This document shows, piece after piece, positions 50,060 to 58,517 of a stretch of DNA of 64,000 nucleotides. Made by a program: the position numbers and the translations under genes. The stretch spans positions 2,294,001 to 2,358,000 of the forward strand of contig NZ_CP063657.1 in the NCBI RefSeq assembly GCF_015209745.1. Direction: 5' to 3'. This DNA is from Lysobacter avium. GTDB lineage: Bacteria; Pseudomonadota; Gammaproteobacteria; Xanthomonadales; Xanthomonadaceae. The stretch's first letter is position 1; each line of letters begins with the position of its first letter. Below the pieces are notes generated by a model. It ran no database searches. It was not told the DNA's origin and saw nothing but the letters and a program-made list of their open reading frames with translations.

Positions 50060-50997
50060 TGAGCAAGGTACTGATCATCGCGGAGCATCACGAGGGCGTG
50101 CTCAATTCCGCCACCGCCAAATGCGTTACCGCTGCGCAGGCGCTGTCGCCCGAGTCGATCGATATCGTCGTCCTCGCCGAAGCACCGGACGAAGTCGCCA
50201 GGCAGGCGTCCACGATCGCCGGCGTGAGCCGCGTGCTGACGGTGGCCAATGCCGCCAACGCCCAAGCCATCGCGCAGACCCTGGCGCCGCAAATCGCCAA
50301 GCTGGCCGCTGGCTACACCCACGTGTTCGGACCCTCCACCACCTTCGGCAAGGACCTGATGCCCTGCGTGGCCGCCCTGCTCGGCGTTGCCCAGGTGTCG
50401 GACGTGATGGAAGTCGAGTCCAGCCATGTCTTCAAGCGGCCGATCTACGCCGGCAACGCGATCATCACCGTGGAGGCGCCCGCCGCCGACACCGTGGTGG
50501 CGACCATCCGCACCGCGTCCTGGTCGGAAGCCGCCCAAGGCGGCGACGCACCGGTGGAAGCCGTGTCGGTGGACGGCTCGCTGCCAGAGCACACCCGCTT
50601 CATCGGCCTGGCGGGCGCGAGCTCGGACCGCCCTGATCTGCAGAGCGCCAAACGCGTGGTGTCGGGCGGACGCGGCGTGGGTTCGAAAGAGAACTTCAAG
50701 ATCGTCTATGAATTCGCCGACAAGCTCGGTGCCGCAGTGGGCGCCTCGCGCGCCGCGGTCGACGCCGGCTACTGCGCCAACGAGATGCAGGTCGGCCAGA
50801 CCGGCAAGATCATCTCGCCCGAGCTGTATGTTGCCATCGGCATCTCCGGCGCGATCCAGCACCTGACCGGCATCAAGGATGCGGGCACGATTGTCGCGAT
50901 CAACAAGGATGGGGATGCGCCGATCTTCGAAGTTGCCGATATCGGGCTGGTGGGGGATCTATTCCAGATTTTGCCTGAGCTCGAAGCGGCGCTCTAG
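50059..50997 (+). CDS. etfA: Electron transfer flavoprotein alpha subunit
   Basis: EtfA holds FAD. The 312-residue product has the N-terminal ETF domain ([13 protein letters not shown]) and the C-terminal FAD-binding part with [12 protein letters not shown], the [19 protein letters not shown] signature and [17 protein letters not shown]. Length is normal. The end of etfA is the boundary with the polysaccharide locus, whose first gene (a membrane protein) converges on it. Confidence 0.96.
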   Translation: MSKVLIIAEHHEGVLNSATAKCVTAAQALSPESIDIVVLAEAPDEVARQASTIAGVSRVLTVANAANAQAIAQTLAPQIAKLAAGYTHVFGPSTTFGKDLMPCVAALLGVAQVSDVMEVESSHVFKRPIYAGNAIITVEAPAADTVVATIRTASWSEAAQGGDAPVEAVSVDGSLPEHTRFIGLAGASSDRPDLQSAKRVVSGGRGVGSKENFKIVYEFADKLGAAVGASRAAVDAGYCANEMQVGQTGKIISPELYVAIGISGAIQHLTGIKDAGTIVAINKDGDAPIFEVADIGLVGDLFQILPELEAAL

Positions 50998-51149
50998 GCA
51001 ACTCGTGGAAGGTCGGTCAGTACGATCGATCTTTCCCCACTACTCAGGCTTTACCGTCTGTCCAGTGCACCTGCGCTACCGGAGGCCCAAGCCTGCAGCC
51101 GTTGAAGAGCCGGGCGCAGGCCGTGCCGTAGCGCCCACCAACAAGGGCT

Positions 51150-53051
51150 TTAGCGCACGCAGCTCACAGACAGGTTCGCAACCTGTGATGCGTTTGGTTT
51201 GGCCAACGGATCCAAGCGAAACCGGTCCTGGAACCCATCACGGCTCACCACCGTAAACTCGACCCGCGTCGACACCTGTCCGGGCACTGCTACCTTGCTT
51301 GAGAAGGCTTCCTTGAAGCGTGGCTCTCCCAGCGGCAGGTAGAAAAGCTGGGCAAAATCCGCCGCCGGCGTGGTGATGTCAGCGCTTACCCGCAGAGCCA
51401 GGCATTCCCGCATGGCGGCCCGCTTGGCACCGGTGACGAAATACACGTTCACGTCCTTTCCGGCAGAAATGCTCAATTTGCCCGAATCGGACAACTGACC
51501 GTCCGCATGCTTGATTTCATATCCGCCCGCCGGCTGCCGGAGCGGATGATATTGCTTTGCAGCAGTTGGCTTGCCGTGGGCAAGCAGCATGGGCGGAAAA
51601 TAACGCGTGAACGATGCGCCCGTTTTCAAGCCGTAGGTATATGCCGCCGTAAGACTCCGGCTGCCGAACAAAGAAGGGCATACCACGTCCGACTCGTCGA
51701 GCAGACTCTTCTGGATACACGGAATATCGTTGGCCGACCGCCGGGCCGAAACGTTGCTGAAGTAGTCGTTGTGCGCCATGGCGCCTTGGCTCAGCGCAAA
51801 CAACGAGAGCACCACGGCCAGGGCGCCCATACCGGCACTGACCCATCGACCACGCGCGACCGGCCATTTTTTGATCAGTACGAACGCCGCCGCAAACACC
51901 CAAGGCCACAGTGCCGTCGCCCAGAAGAAGTGGAAGCGGCGATACCCGAACTGGAAGATCTGGATGTCCGTATCGACGGAAGCCGGACGAAGGTTGGCGC
52001 GGCCTGCCGCCACCATCAGCAGATAGCTCGCAACCACTCCGACCAGGGAAAGAAAGATGATCAGAACGGCCCGATCGACCTCTGCGCCATCCTGCTTTCG
52101 CAGCAATCGAACGACCCCACAGCCAACCAGCGTCACAACGACCAGCAACGACACAATCGCCAGGCCCAGCGACCAGCCCCCCGCGGATGCCGGAAACATC
52201 AGGCTCCGCCCGACTTTACCCAGCAGGTAGAACCAGAAATCGGCATCTGTCGGCAGGGCCCAGGCAGCATCCGCCCGATGCGTCTTGCCATCCTGGACGA
52301 CCATGATCACCCGCAGTTGGACTGCCGTCGTGATGACGCCGCCCGCCAATACCGCAAGACCCGCCGCGCCGTACTTCGTCCACAGGCCGCGATCGATCGC
52401 ACAGGCCAGCAGCCAGGTCGTGCCAAGCACCAGCGCGGCAAATGCGCCGGAGATATACGACAAGCCGGACACCAGCGCGACCGTGAACAGCGCCGCATGT
52501 TTCAACGCCGGGCGCCATGCGCAACACGTTACGAGGTACAGCATCGCGAACACACAGACCAGCGGAATCGCCTGCACATACGCCATGTTCTGCCAGCCCC
52601 AGTAAGAGTCCGGCTGCAGCATCAACAGCGTCGTCGAAAACGCGCACGCGGCCAGCAGCCGACTTGGCAGGACCCGCGCAAGCAATTTCCATTGCAGCCA
52701 CAACAATGAACCCAGCACGGCGAGCATTGAAAGCAGTTGATAGGCGATTGAGTTGCCGTCCAGGTAGCGCTGGGCCAGCGCGTCCAGCACGCGGGTTGTC
52801 ACCGACAGCGTGTCGTTCTCGGACTTGAACAGATGCGACAGCTCAAACGATGCGGCGTTGCCGGTCACGTAAGCGCGAAAGTCGTCGAGATAAGGCAAGT
52901 CGATCCCATACCGCAACCACGCCAGCGCCATGAAGAACAGGCTGATCACCGGCAAGCCGATCAGCACCCTCTCCAAGGTCGCAAAGGAGCGCTGGCCGTG
53001 CGCTTCTTCGTCTGAGACCGGTGTGGTCGATGGGGTCAGGTTCTCGTGCAT
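51150..53051 (-). CDS. Multi-spanning membrane protein, putative GT-C type glycosyltransferase
   Basis: The 633-residue product has a cytoplasmic N-terminus and about twelve predicted membrane helices up to residue 430, then a beta-rich soluble tail of about 200 residues that would lie in the periplasm. The first loop after helix 1 contains DLPYLDDF, an acidic motif at the place where GT-C glycosyltransferases carry their catalytic Asp. I do not recognise a named family. It is the last gene of the minus-strand polysaccharide operon, behind a GtrA protein, so it is a candidate sugar-transfer enzyme of a Gtr module. Confidence 0.6.
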   Translation of the reverse strand: MHENLTPSTTPVSDEEAHGQRSFATLERVLIGLPVISLFFMALAWLRYGIDLPYLDDFRAYVTGNAASFELSHLFKSENDTLSVTTRVLDALAQRYLDGNSIAYQLLSMLAVLGSLLWLQWKLLARVLPSRLLAACAFSTTLLMLQPDSYWGWQNMAYVQAIPLVCVFAMLYLVTCCAWRPALKHAALFTVALVSGLSYISGAFAALVLGTTWLLACAIDRGLWTKYGAAGLAVLAGGVITTAVQLRVIMVVQDGKTHRADAAWALPTDADFWFYLLGKVGRSLMFPASAGGWSLGLAIVSLLVVVTLVGCGVVRLLRKQDGAEVDRAVLIIFLSLVGVVASYLLMVAAGRANLRPASVDTDIQIFQFGYRRFHFFWATALWPWVFAAAFVLIKKWPVARGRWVSAGMGALAVVLSLFALSQGAMAHNDYFSNVSARRSANDIPCIQKSLLDESDVVCPSLFGSRSLTAAYTYGLKTGASFTRYFPPMLLAHGKPTAAKQYHPLRQPAGGYEIKHADGQLSDSGKLSISAGKDVNVYFVTGAKRAAMRECLALRVSADITTPAADFAQLFYLPLGEPRFKEAFSSKVAVPGQVSTRVEFTVVSRDGFQDRFRLDPLAKPNASQVANLSVSCVR

Positions 53052-53120
53052 GCGACGGCTATTCCGTAGTCATCAATAATGGGGTCGGGCAGACGGTACC
53101 CGGGATTTCAAACATGCCGA

Positions 53121-53519
53121 TCATTGCTCCGACGTTCTGCTCGAGCGTGGCAGTAGCACCGCCCGACTCAGAAAAAATGTCAGCGGCAGGGTAACGCAGG
53201 CCGAAATCAGCGGCGCCAGCCACTCATCGATACCTAACTTGGCCACCGCCAATGCAAGCACACCCGCACCCACGGCATAGCTGATCAGGTACACCAGCGG
53301 ATAGAGCGCCAGCTTTTTCCAGGAATGGATGGTCTGAAACACAAAACGGGTGTTCAACACGTAACCCAGCGCAATCCCCGCCACAAAACTGATGGCATAC
53401 GCCGCCTGATACCCCACCACCAGCAACAGCAGCCAATACAGGCCAAACGTGGCGGCGGTGTTGAAACCTCCACTGAGGAGAAACGAGACACCTTGTTTGA
53501 ACAAGGCGCGCCCGATCAC
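53121..53519 (-). CDS. GtrA-like flippase
   Basis: GtrA-type proteins are small membrane proteins thought to flip undecaprenyl-phosphate-linked sugars. The 132-residue product has four predicted helices and the family pattern FLLSGGFNTAATFGLYWLLL near the start, NTRFVFQT in the middle, and FFLSRAVLLP at the end. It is one of two in the locus and shows little similarity to the second by eye. It stands 28 bases after the acetyltransferase gene. Confidence 0.88.
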   Translation of the reverse strand: MIGRALFKQGVSFLLSGGFNTAATFGLYWLLLLVVGYQAAYAISFVAGIALGYVLNTRFVFQTIHSWKKLALYPLVYLISYAVGAGVLALAVAKLGIDEWLAPLISACVTLPLTFFLSRAVLLPRSSRTSEQ

Positions 53520-53547
53520 GCTTTCACACCCGGATCAACAACACTCA

Positions 53548-54342
53548 TCAGCCGGACTGCCCGTCACGCAGCTGTTGCTGCCATGCGGTGTAGCCGATGC
53601 CTTCCCACGGCATGCCCCGGTCGAAGGTCTCGCACCACGGATACACCGGCGAGCCATCGAACCTCGACTTGATGTCGCGGATCGAGGCCACCTGCTTACC
53701 GGGATTTCCCACCACCACCGCTTCGTCGGGCACATCACTGCGCACCAACGACGACGCGCCGACCAGCGCATTGCTGCCCACGGTCACGCCGGGAAGAATC
53801 ACCGACATCGTCGCGATCACCGCAAACTCCTCCACGGTGACACCAACAAGGGTGTTGGACGGCGGGTGCGGATCATTGGTCAGTACCACGTAAGGAAAGA
53901 TCCAGACATAATCCTTCACGACACTCTTGTGGCCGATATGCACGTTGCTGTGCAGCCGCACGTAATTGCCGATATCGCAATGACCTTGAATATCCGACAG
54001 CGTGCCGATGCGGACGTGATGCCCAATGCGGGCACCTTCACGGATGGTGACCCGGTGACCACATTCGAAATGGGCACCCAACTCGGTGCCCGCATAGATG
54101 ATCGTGCCGGAGCGGATGATCGCGCCGGAACCGATGTTCAATACCGGGTTGCGATAGCCCTCTGGGTCGCTGTAGATGCCGGCCTGGGGCTCTCCCAGAA
54201 TACAGTCCGCACCCACCACCGTGTTGTCGCCTATCACGACGTTGTCGTACACGATCGTGCGCACGCCCAAGGTCACATTGGTACCCAGGGTAACGTTGTC
54301 ACCGATCAGGGCCGTGGGGTGGATTCCTTGAAAATTACGCAT
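53548..54342 (-). CDS. Left-handed beta-helix acetyltransferase
   Basis: The 264-residue product consists of hexapeptide repeats (TALIGDNVTLGTNVTLG, VVIGDNTVVGADC, NIGSGAIIRSGTIIY) through about residue 200, with an inserted loop LTNDPHPP. This is the sugar O- or N-acyltransferase fold, active as a trimer with acetyl-CoA or other acyl-CoA. The C-terminal 50 residues (RFDGSPVYPWCETFDRGMPW) are unusual for the simplest members. The acceptor is not known; a deoxysugar amine or a sugar hydroxyl are both possible. Confidence 0.82.
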   Translation of the reverse strand: MRNFQGIHPTALIGDNVTLGTNVTLGVRTIVYDNVVIGDNTVVGADCILGEPQAGIYSDPEGYRNPVLNIGSGAIIRSGTIIYAGTELGAHFECGHRVTIREGARIGHHVRIGTLSDIQGHCDIGNYVRLHSNVHIGHKSVVKDYVWIFPYVVLTNDPHPPSNTLVGVTVEEFAVIATMSVILPGVTVGSNALVGASSLVRSDVPDEAVVVGNPGKQVASIRDIKSRFDGSPVYPWCETFDRGMPWEGIGYTAWQQQLRDGQSG

Positions 54343-54466
54343 GGCAACATCCTCGACTGATTGTGCCGTTTGCCCGGGGCTGCCCGTGTTGGCCCCTCAC
54401 AATGCGGCGTGAGCGTCCTTGCGGGAGTTCCGAAAGCCTCTTGTACAACCTCATTGCAACCGGCGA

Positions 54467-55318
54467 CTACTGCCGCAGTGCCAGGAACTCCGCATAGTCC
54501 CGGATGTACTCGGCGCTGTCGTAGTACTCCGACGCGAACACCAGCAACACGGCATCCCGCGAATATTTGTACTGCACACCCCAGGTCAACGCCGGCAGAT
54601 ACAACCCCGTCGCCGCGTCGTCCAGAAGAAACTCCTCTCGATTCACGCCATCGTCGGCCACCACGCTGCAGCTGCCGTGCACGCAAATGAGGAACTGCTT
54701 GCAGGTACGGTGGGCATGCTCGCCGCGCACCTCGGCATTTGGCACGCCAAACACCATGAAGTATCGCTTCGGCTCGAACGGTACCGAACGGTCGAACTCA
54801 CCAACCGTCAGGTTGCCGCGCAGATCCAGAATGCGTGGAAAGCGGTGCAAGGTCACACCACGCACCGTCGTCGGGTAGGCCCCAATCTCGCGCTCCCTCG
54901 TCGTCGCCGGTGAAGCGGCCTCGGGACGATCCGCCGACAACGTGTACCCGGTTATCTGGGCCGGATTGCCAGCCACGATGGCATGAGGCGGCACCGAACG
55001 CAGCACGACCGTGCCGGCCATGATCCGCGCGCCGCGTGCCACGGTGACCCGGGTGGCAATCGTCGCGCCGGCGAGCAACTGCACATCCGTCTCGATCACC
55101 AGCTCGCCGCCGGTAGTATCCGCGCCCGCATCCAGGATGCAGCCGGCACCGACCGTCGAATCGTTGCCGATACAGCAAGGGCCGGTGAGCAACGCGCCCG
55201 GACCGACGCGAACGTTGTCGCCCAGCAAGACCTCCGGGCCAATCACGGCACCGGCTGCGATCTGACATCCCGCACCAATCCGCGCGGCAGGATCAACACA
55301 GGCGTGCGGGCTGATCAT
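54467..55318 (-). CDS. wxcM: Fused transacetylase and dTDP-hexulose 3,4-ketoisomerase (WxcM/FdtD type)
   Basis: The first 150 residues are hexapeptide repeats of a left-handed beta-helix acetyltransferase (VDPAARIGAGCQIAAGAVIG, VRVGPGALLTG). From about residue 165 a cupin domain follows (RILDLRGNLTVGEF, RYFMVFGVPNAEVRGEHAH, KQFLICVHGSC). It matches the FdtA/QdtA ketoisomerases, including the His pair in GEHAH. Such fusions are known as FdtD and as WxcM in X. campestris. Product could be either the 3-amino-fucose or 3-amino-quinovose series. It overlaps the GT2 gene by 4 bases. Confidence 0.86.
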   Translation of the reverse strand: MISPHACVDPAARIGAGCQIAAGAVIGPEVLLGDNVRVGPGALLTGPCCIGNDSTVGAGCILDAGADTTGGELVIETDVQLLAGATIATRVTVARGARIMAGTVVLRSVPPHAIVAGNPAQITGYTLSADRPEAASPATTREREIGAYPTTVRGVTLHRFPRILDLRGNLTVGEFDRSVPFEPKRYFMVFGVPNAEVRGEHAHRTCKQFLICVHGSCSVVADDGVNREEFLLDDAATGLYLPALTWGVQYKYSRDAVLLVFASEYYDSAEYIRDYAEFLALRQ

Positions 55319-56307
55319 GGACTTGTCTCATCCTTGCGCGTGGTCAAAGTCGCCGTATCGGCGGGAAACGTCTCCACCAGCATCGGAATACTGAGCGGAC
55401 GTCGTTTGGTGTTTTCATAAGCCCGCCAGGCGTAGTTGCCCACCAGACCCAGGCCAAGTGCGTTCAAACCGCCAAAGAACAGGATGGCGAGCATCGTTCC
55501 GGCGTAACCGGGAACCGCGACCACGCCAGCTATCTTGGCGATCAGCACGATCACACCAAGCAAGGCGGAAACCGTCAAGCCGAACAAGCCGATACCCAGC
55601 AAGATCCGGATCGGTGCGTCGGTGAAGGCGAAAATACTGTCCAGCAGGTAGTTCCACTTTTTACCGAATGTCCAAGCACTCTTGCCATGCTGGCGTTGCT
55701 GCCGTGCATAGGGTACGAAACGCCGCCGCCCCCCCATCCAGAACAACAACCCCAGCAGGCTGCCATTGGCCTCTTCGAAACTCACGATCCGATCAAGAAA
55801 GTCACGGTTAACTGCGAACACATCTACCCCGCCCGCCGGAACGTCGGCTTGCACGAAGCGCCGATAGATCCACCAGAAAATTCCGGAAGCGAGCTTGGTG
55901 CTCCACGGATCGCTACGGGATTCACGCACCCCGAAAACGACATCGACATCGCCACCATCCAACAGGTGAAAGAACTGCGAGACCAACTCCGGAGGCTCCT
56001 GCAGATCGGCAGCCATTACTGCTGCATGCTTACCAGAAGCACGGATCAAGCCTTCACGGATCGCGGAGAATGATCCGAAATTACGGGACAACGCCACCAG
56101 CGTCGACGGGAATGCGACACTCGGCAACGCATCGCGCAAGCGGGCGTAGCTGGCATCGGGGCTACCATCGACCACGAATATCGCTTCGAGTAGCCCGTCC
56201 AGTTCGTCGTTCAGCTTGCCGACAGCGGTTACCAAGTCCGGAATCGAACCTTCATTGCGGTACACCGGAATGACGAGCGAGAACCGCGGCGTCAAAAGCT
56301 GTTGCAT
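55315..56307 (-). CDS. Family 2 glycosyltransferase, GtrB/dolichol-phosphate mannosyltransferase-like
   Basis: The 330-residue product has a GT-A domain (FSLVIPVYRNEGSIPDLV near residue 9, VDGSPDAS, MAADLQEPPELV) and two C-terminal membrane helices (about 230-310). It is typical for GtrB-like enzymes that load undecaprenyl phosphate with a sugar from a nucleotide donor. It overlaps the aminotransferase by 16 bases and the wxcM gene by 4, so all three are coupled. The donor may be the dTDP-aminosugar made by its neighbours. Confidence 0.9.
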   Translation of the reverse strand: MQQLLTPRFSLVIPVYRNEGSIPDLVTAVGKLNDELDGLLEAIFVVDGSPDASYARLRDALPSVAFPSTLVALSRNFGSFSAIREGLIRASGKHAAVMAADLQEPPELVSQFFHLLDGGDVDVVFGVRESRSDPWSTKLASGIFWWIYRRFVQADVPAGGVDVFAVNRDFLDRIVSFEEANGSLLGLLFWMGGRRRFVPYARQQRQHGKSAWTFGKKWNYLLDSIFAFTDAPIRILLGIGLFGLTVSALLGVIVLIAKIAGVVAVPGYAGTMLAILFFGGLNALGLGLVGNYAWRAYENTKRRPLSIPMLVETFPADTATLTTRKDETSP

Positions 56308-57401
56308 GCATCCACCACTTGCCCAACTTCTGCATCCGTGAGTTCGGGAAAGCAGGGCAGACTCAACACGGTTGCTGCATCACTTTCAGTCACGGCAAGC
56401 GTGAGCGAGTCGAAGCGACCTTGGTGGCAAGGCTGACGATGGTCCGGATTCGGATAATGCACTTCGCTTTGCACACCGTTGGCTTCCAGATGTGCGCGAA
56501 GCTCTTCGCGTGAATCACATCGGACAACATACAGGTGGGCAACATATTGATCCCCGAGAACGGCAGGTACCTCAATGCGTGGATTGCATATTTCCCGGGA
56601 ATACCGGTTGGCGACGTCCCGTCGCCGCGCATTCCAGCCATCGAGCATCGGTAGCATCACCGACAGCATGGCGGCCTGGATTTCATCGAGGCGACTGTTA
56701 CGGCCACCGGGGATCTCGTTCGTATATTTGGATGTCCAACCGTACTGACGCAACTGCGCCGCGCGGGTGGCGACATGCTCGTGTCGGGTGACGATGGCGC
56801 CACCGTCACCGAGCGCCCCAAGATTCTTGGTCGGGTAAAAGCTGAAACTGCCTGCGTCACCGATCGACCCTGCCCTGCGGCCATCCGACAGCCTCGCGCC
56901 ATGGGCCTGAGCGCAATCCTCCACCACCATCACACCTGCCGCATGCGCCATCGATACGATTTCGTCGATTTTTGCCATCCGACCATACAGATGGGTCACG
57001 ATCACCGACTTTAACGGCCGACCATCGCGCAGTACTGCAGCAAAGCATTCCGGGTCCATCGTCCCGCACCCGGGCTCGATATCCACGAAGACGACCTTAG
57101 CCCCCGCGGCGTATGTTGCGGACGCCCCGTACATGGCAGCGTTTGCAGTGACCGCCACTCGGTCGCCTGGCTCGACACCGACCGCCTTTAGCGCAAGCTC
57201 GAGTGCGTCGGTGCCATTTGCAACGTTCACGCAGTGAGGTGTGCCGCAATACGCGGCAAATTCACGCTCGAATGCCGCGACGTTCGGACCGAGTATATAA
57301 AAGCCGCTTTCGATCACCGTCGAGGCTGCATGAATCAGTTCCGATCGAATCGGGTCGATATGGCGTGACAAGGAGTTAAGTGGAACAGGTGCTGTCGTCA
57401 T
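56292..57401 (-). CDS. fdtB: DegT/DnrJ/EryC1 aminotransferase, FdtB/WxcK-like
   Basis: The PLP-dependent enzyme adds an amino group to a dTDP-3-keto-6-deoxyhexose. The ATG at 57401 (MTTAPVPLNSL) gives 369 residues. The internal aldimine lysine is in SFYPTKNLGALGDGGAI near residue 185, with VEDCAQAHGA, TNEIPGGRNSRLDEIQAAML and HLYVVRC also present. With the ketoisomerase/transacetylase next to it this is the FdtA-B-C pathway. The upstream region is AT-richer and holds an insertion-sequence relic. Confidence 0.88.
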   Translation of the reverse strand: MTTAPVPLNSLSRHIDPIRSELIHAASTVIESGFYILGPNVAAFEREFAAYCGTPHCVNVANGTDALELALKAVGVEPGDRVAVTANAAMYGASATYAAGAKVVFVDIEPGCGTMDPECFAAVLRDGRPLKSVIVTHLYGRMAKIDEIVSMAHAAGVMVVEDCAQAHGARLSDGRRAGSIGDAGSFSFYPTKNLGALGDGGAIVTRHEHVATRAAQLRQYGWTSKYTNEIPGGRNSRLDEIQAAMLSVMLPMLDGWNARRRDVANRYSREICNPRIEVPAVLGDQYVAHLYVVRCDSREELRAHLEANGVQSEVHYPNPDHRQPCHQGRFDSLTLAVTESDAATVLSLPCFPELTDAEVGQVVDACNSF

Positions 57402-58100
57402 GGTGTCGGTGACTGGAGGTGATGGTGTGAGAACCGGCCGTCGCATCGGCTATACCGACCGGATCAAAAGGACGTTCTAGATAGCAATTGCAACCGAACT
57501 TGATGAGGGCAACTGCCAGCGTGGATCGATCCATCCGAACGCTCAGAAGCTGACGAATCTTACGGCAAACGCCGGGAACTTGCGAGAGACATCCTCTTTC
57601 GGCGAAACCTGTAGAATGCGCGCGCAATCGAGGTCACTGTTGGCTGATCCTCGCACGTAGTACGGCATCAGCCTCCCAGTCTTCGATGCGGCTGCGCGGA
57701 GCGACGATTTCGGGGCGGTCGTAGATTGACCGAGGATCGGCAAAGCGTCCGGGGGTGAGGCAAACCGTAGCGGCGGCGCCTCGGATGACATAGATGATGG
57801 CGTAATACGTCGTGGTGTTGCTGACCTGATCGTCCCCGCCGCTCGACGAATAGGCCCCCATGTGTGGTGACGGCATTCAGCACCTCACACCTCACATCGC
57901 ACCAACGGACGAGCACTGGTTACCGCCAACATCCACTACCCAAGTAAGGCAGCTTCGCTTGCGCTCCTACACCTCAGAGCCCATCAGACACGTGATTTCC
58001 CGTTACGCCCCTTGGCTGCTTTTGATCCCAACCACTAATTCTGCGTTGCTTAACATCAAGCGCCGCCTCACCCCACTCACGAACCAGTCCGCGAATATTT
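57402..58100. other. Intergenic region with insertion-sequence debris
   Basis: About 700 bases separate the divergent aminotransferase and GtrA genes. Base composition is lower in GC than the rest, most clearly at 57990-58100. It contains the IS30 fragment at 57661-57781 and several short open frames with no recognisable product; one at 57860-58108 on the plus strand ends in the GtrA start. Promoters for both operons should lie here but none stands out. Confidence 0.6.
57661..57781 (-). pseudogene. IS30-family transposase fragment, frameshifted
   Basis: In one minus-strand frame (57661-57732) the translation RSIYDRPEIVAPRSRIEDW followed by EADAV matches the IS30 transposase core (RSI-ERPEIV-RRSRIGDWEADTV). 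The adjoining RRRRYG (57764-57781), expected just upstream in that family, is in a different frame. Both ends are lost: no inverted repeats or rest of the gene can be seen. The match is from memory of the family; a frameshift lies between 57732 and 57764. Confidence 0.7.
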
Positions 58101-58517
58101 ATGCATAGTCGCCACTGGATCACGCAAAGCGGGAGGTACCTGCTTTTTGGCGTTCTCCAGCTAGCACTGGATACAGCAATCTACATTGCCCTGACATCAC
58201 TCGGGGTGATGGTGGTCCCTGCCAACGTGATAGGTCGACTGATCGGCGCATCAGCCGGCTTCATGTTCAATGGGCGCATCACTTTTGCATCGCCGCACGG
58301 TCACCAAATCAATCGCGGCGCTTTTGCCCGCTATGCGTTGCTGTGGTTGATGCTGACCTTGGTCGGGTCGACCATATTGCGCGTGGTAGAGCAGCAAACC
58401 GGATTGATCGACACCTGGTACGCAAAGCCGCTGGTGGAAGCCAGCTTGGCGGTGCTCGGATTCACCGGCTTGAAATTCTTCGTATTTCGTCGCCATAGGC
58501 TCAGCGACGGCCGATGA
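58101..58517 (+). CDS. GtrA-like flippase, second copy
   Basis: The 138-residue product has four predicted helices, the start SGRYLLFGVLQLALDTAIYIAL, FMFNGRITFA in the middle, and GFTGLKFFVFRRH at the end. The layout matches the GtrA/DPMS flippase family. Its 3' end overlaps the convergent DUF2142 gene by 17 bases. It stands in the second Gtr-like group with the DUF2142 and GT2 genes. Confidence 0.85.
   Translation: MHSRHWITQSGRYLLFGVLQLALDTAIYIALTSLGVMVVPANVIGRLIGASAGFMFNGRITFASPHGHQINRGAFARYALLWLMLTLVGSTILRVVEQQTGLIDTWYAKPLVEASLAVLGFTGLKFFVFRRHRLSDGR

Noticed and set aside
57860..58108. 82-codon plus-strand frame before the second GtrA gene
   Set aside because: No ribosome-binding site or family resemblance; it overlaps insertion-sequence debris. 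The ATG at 58101 is the GtrA start.
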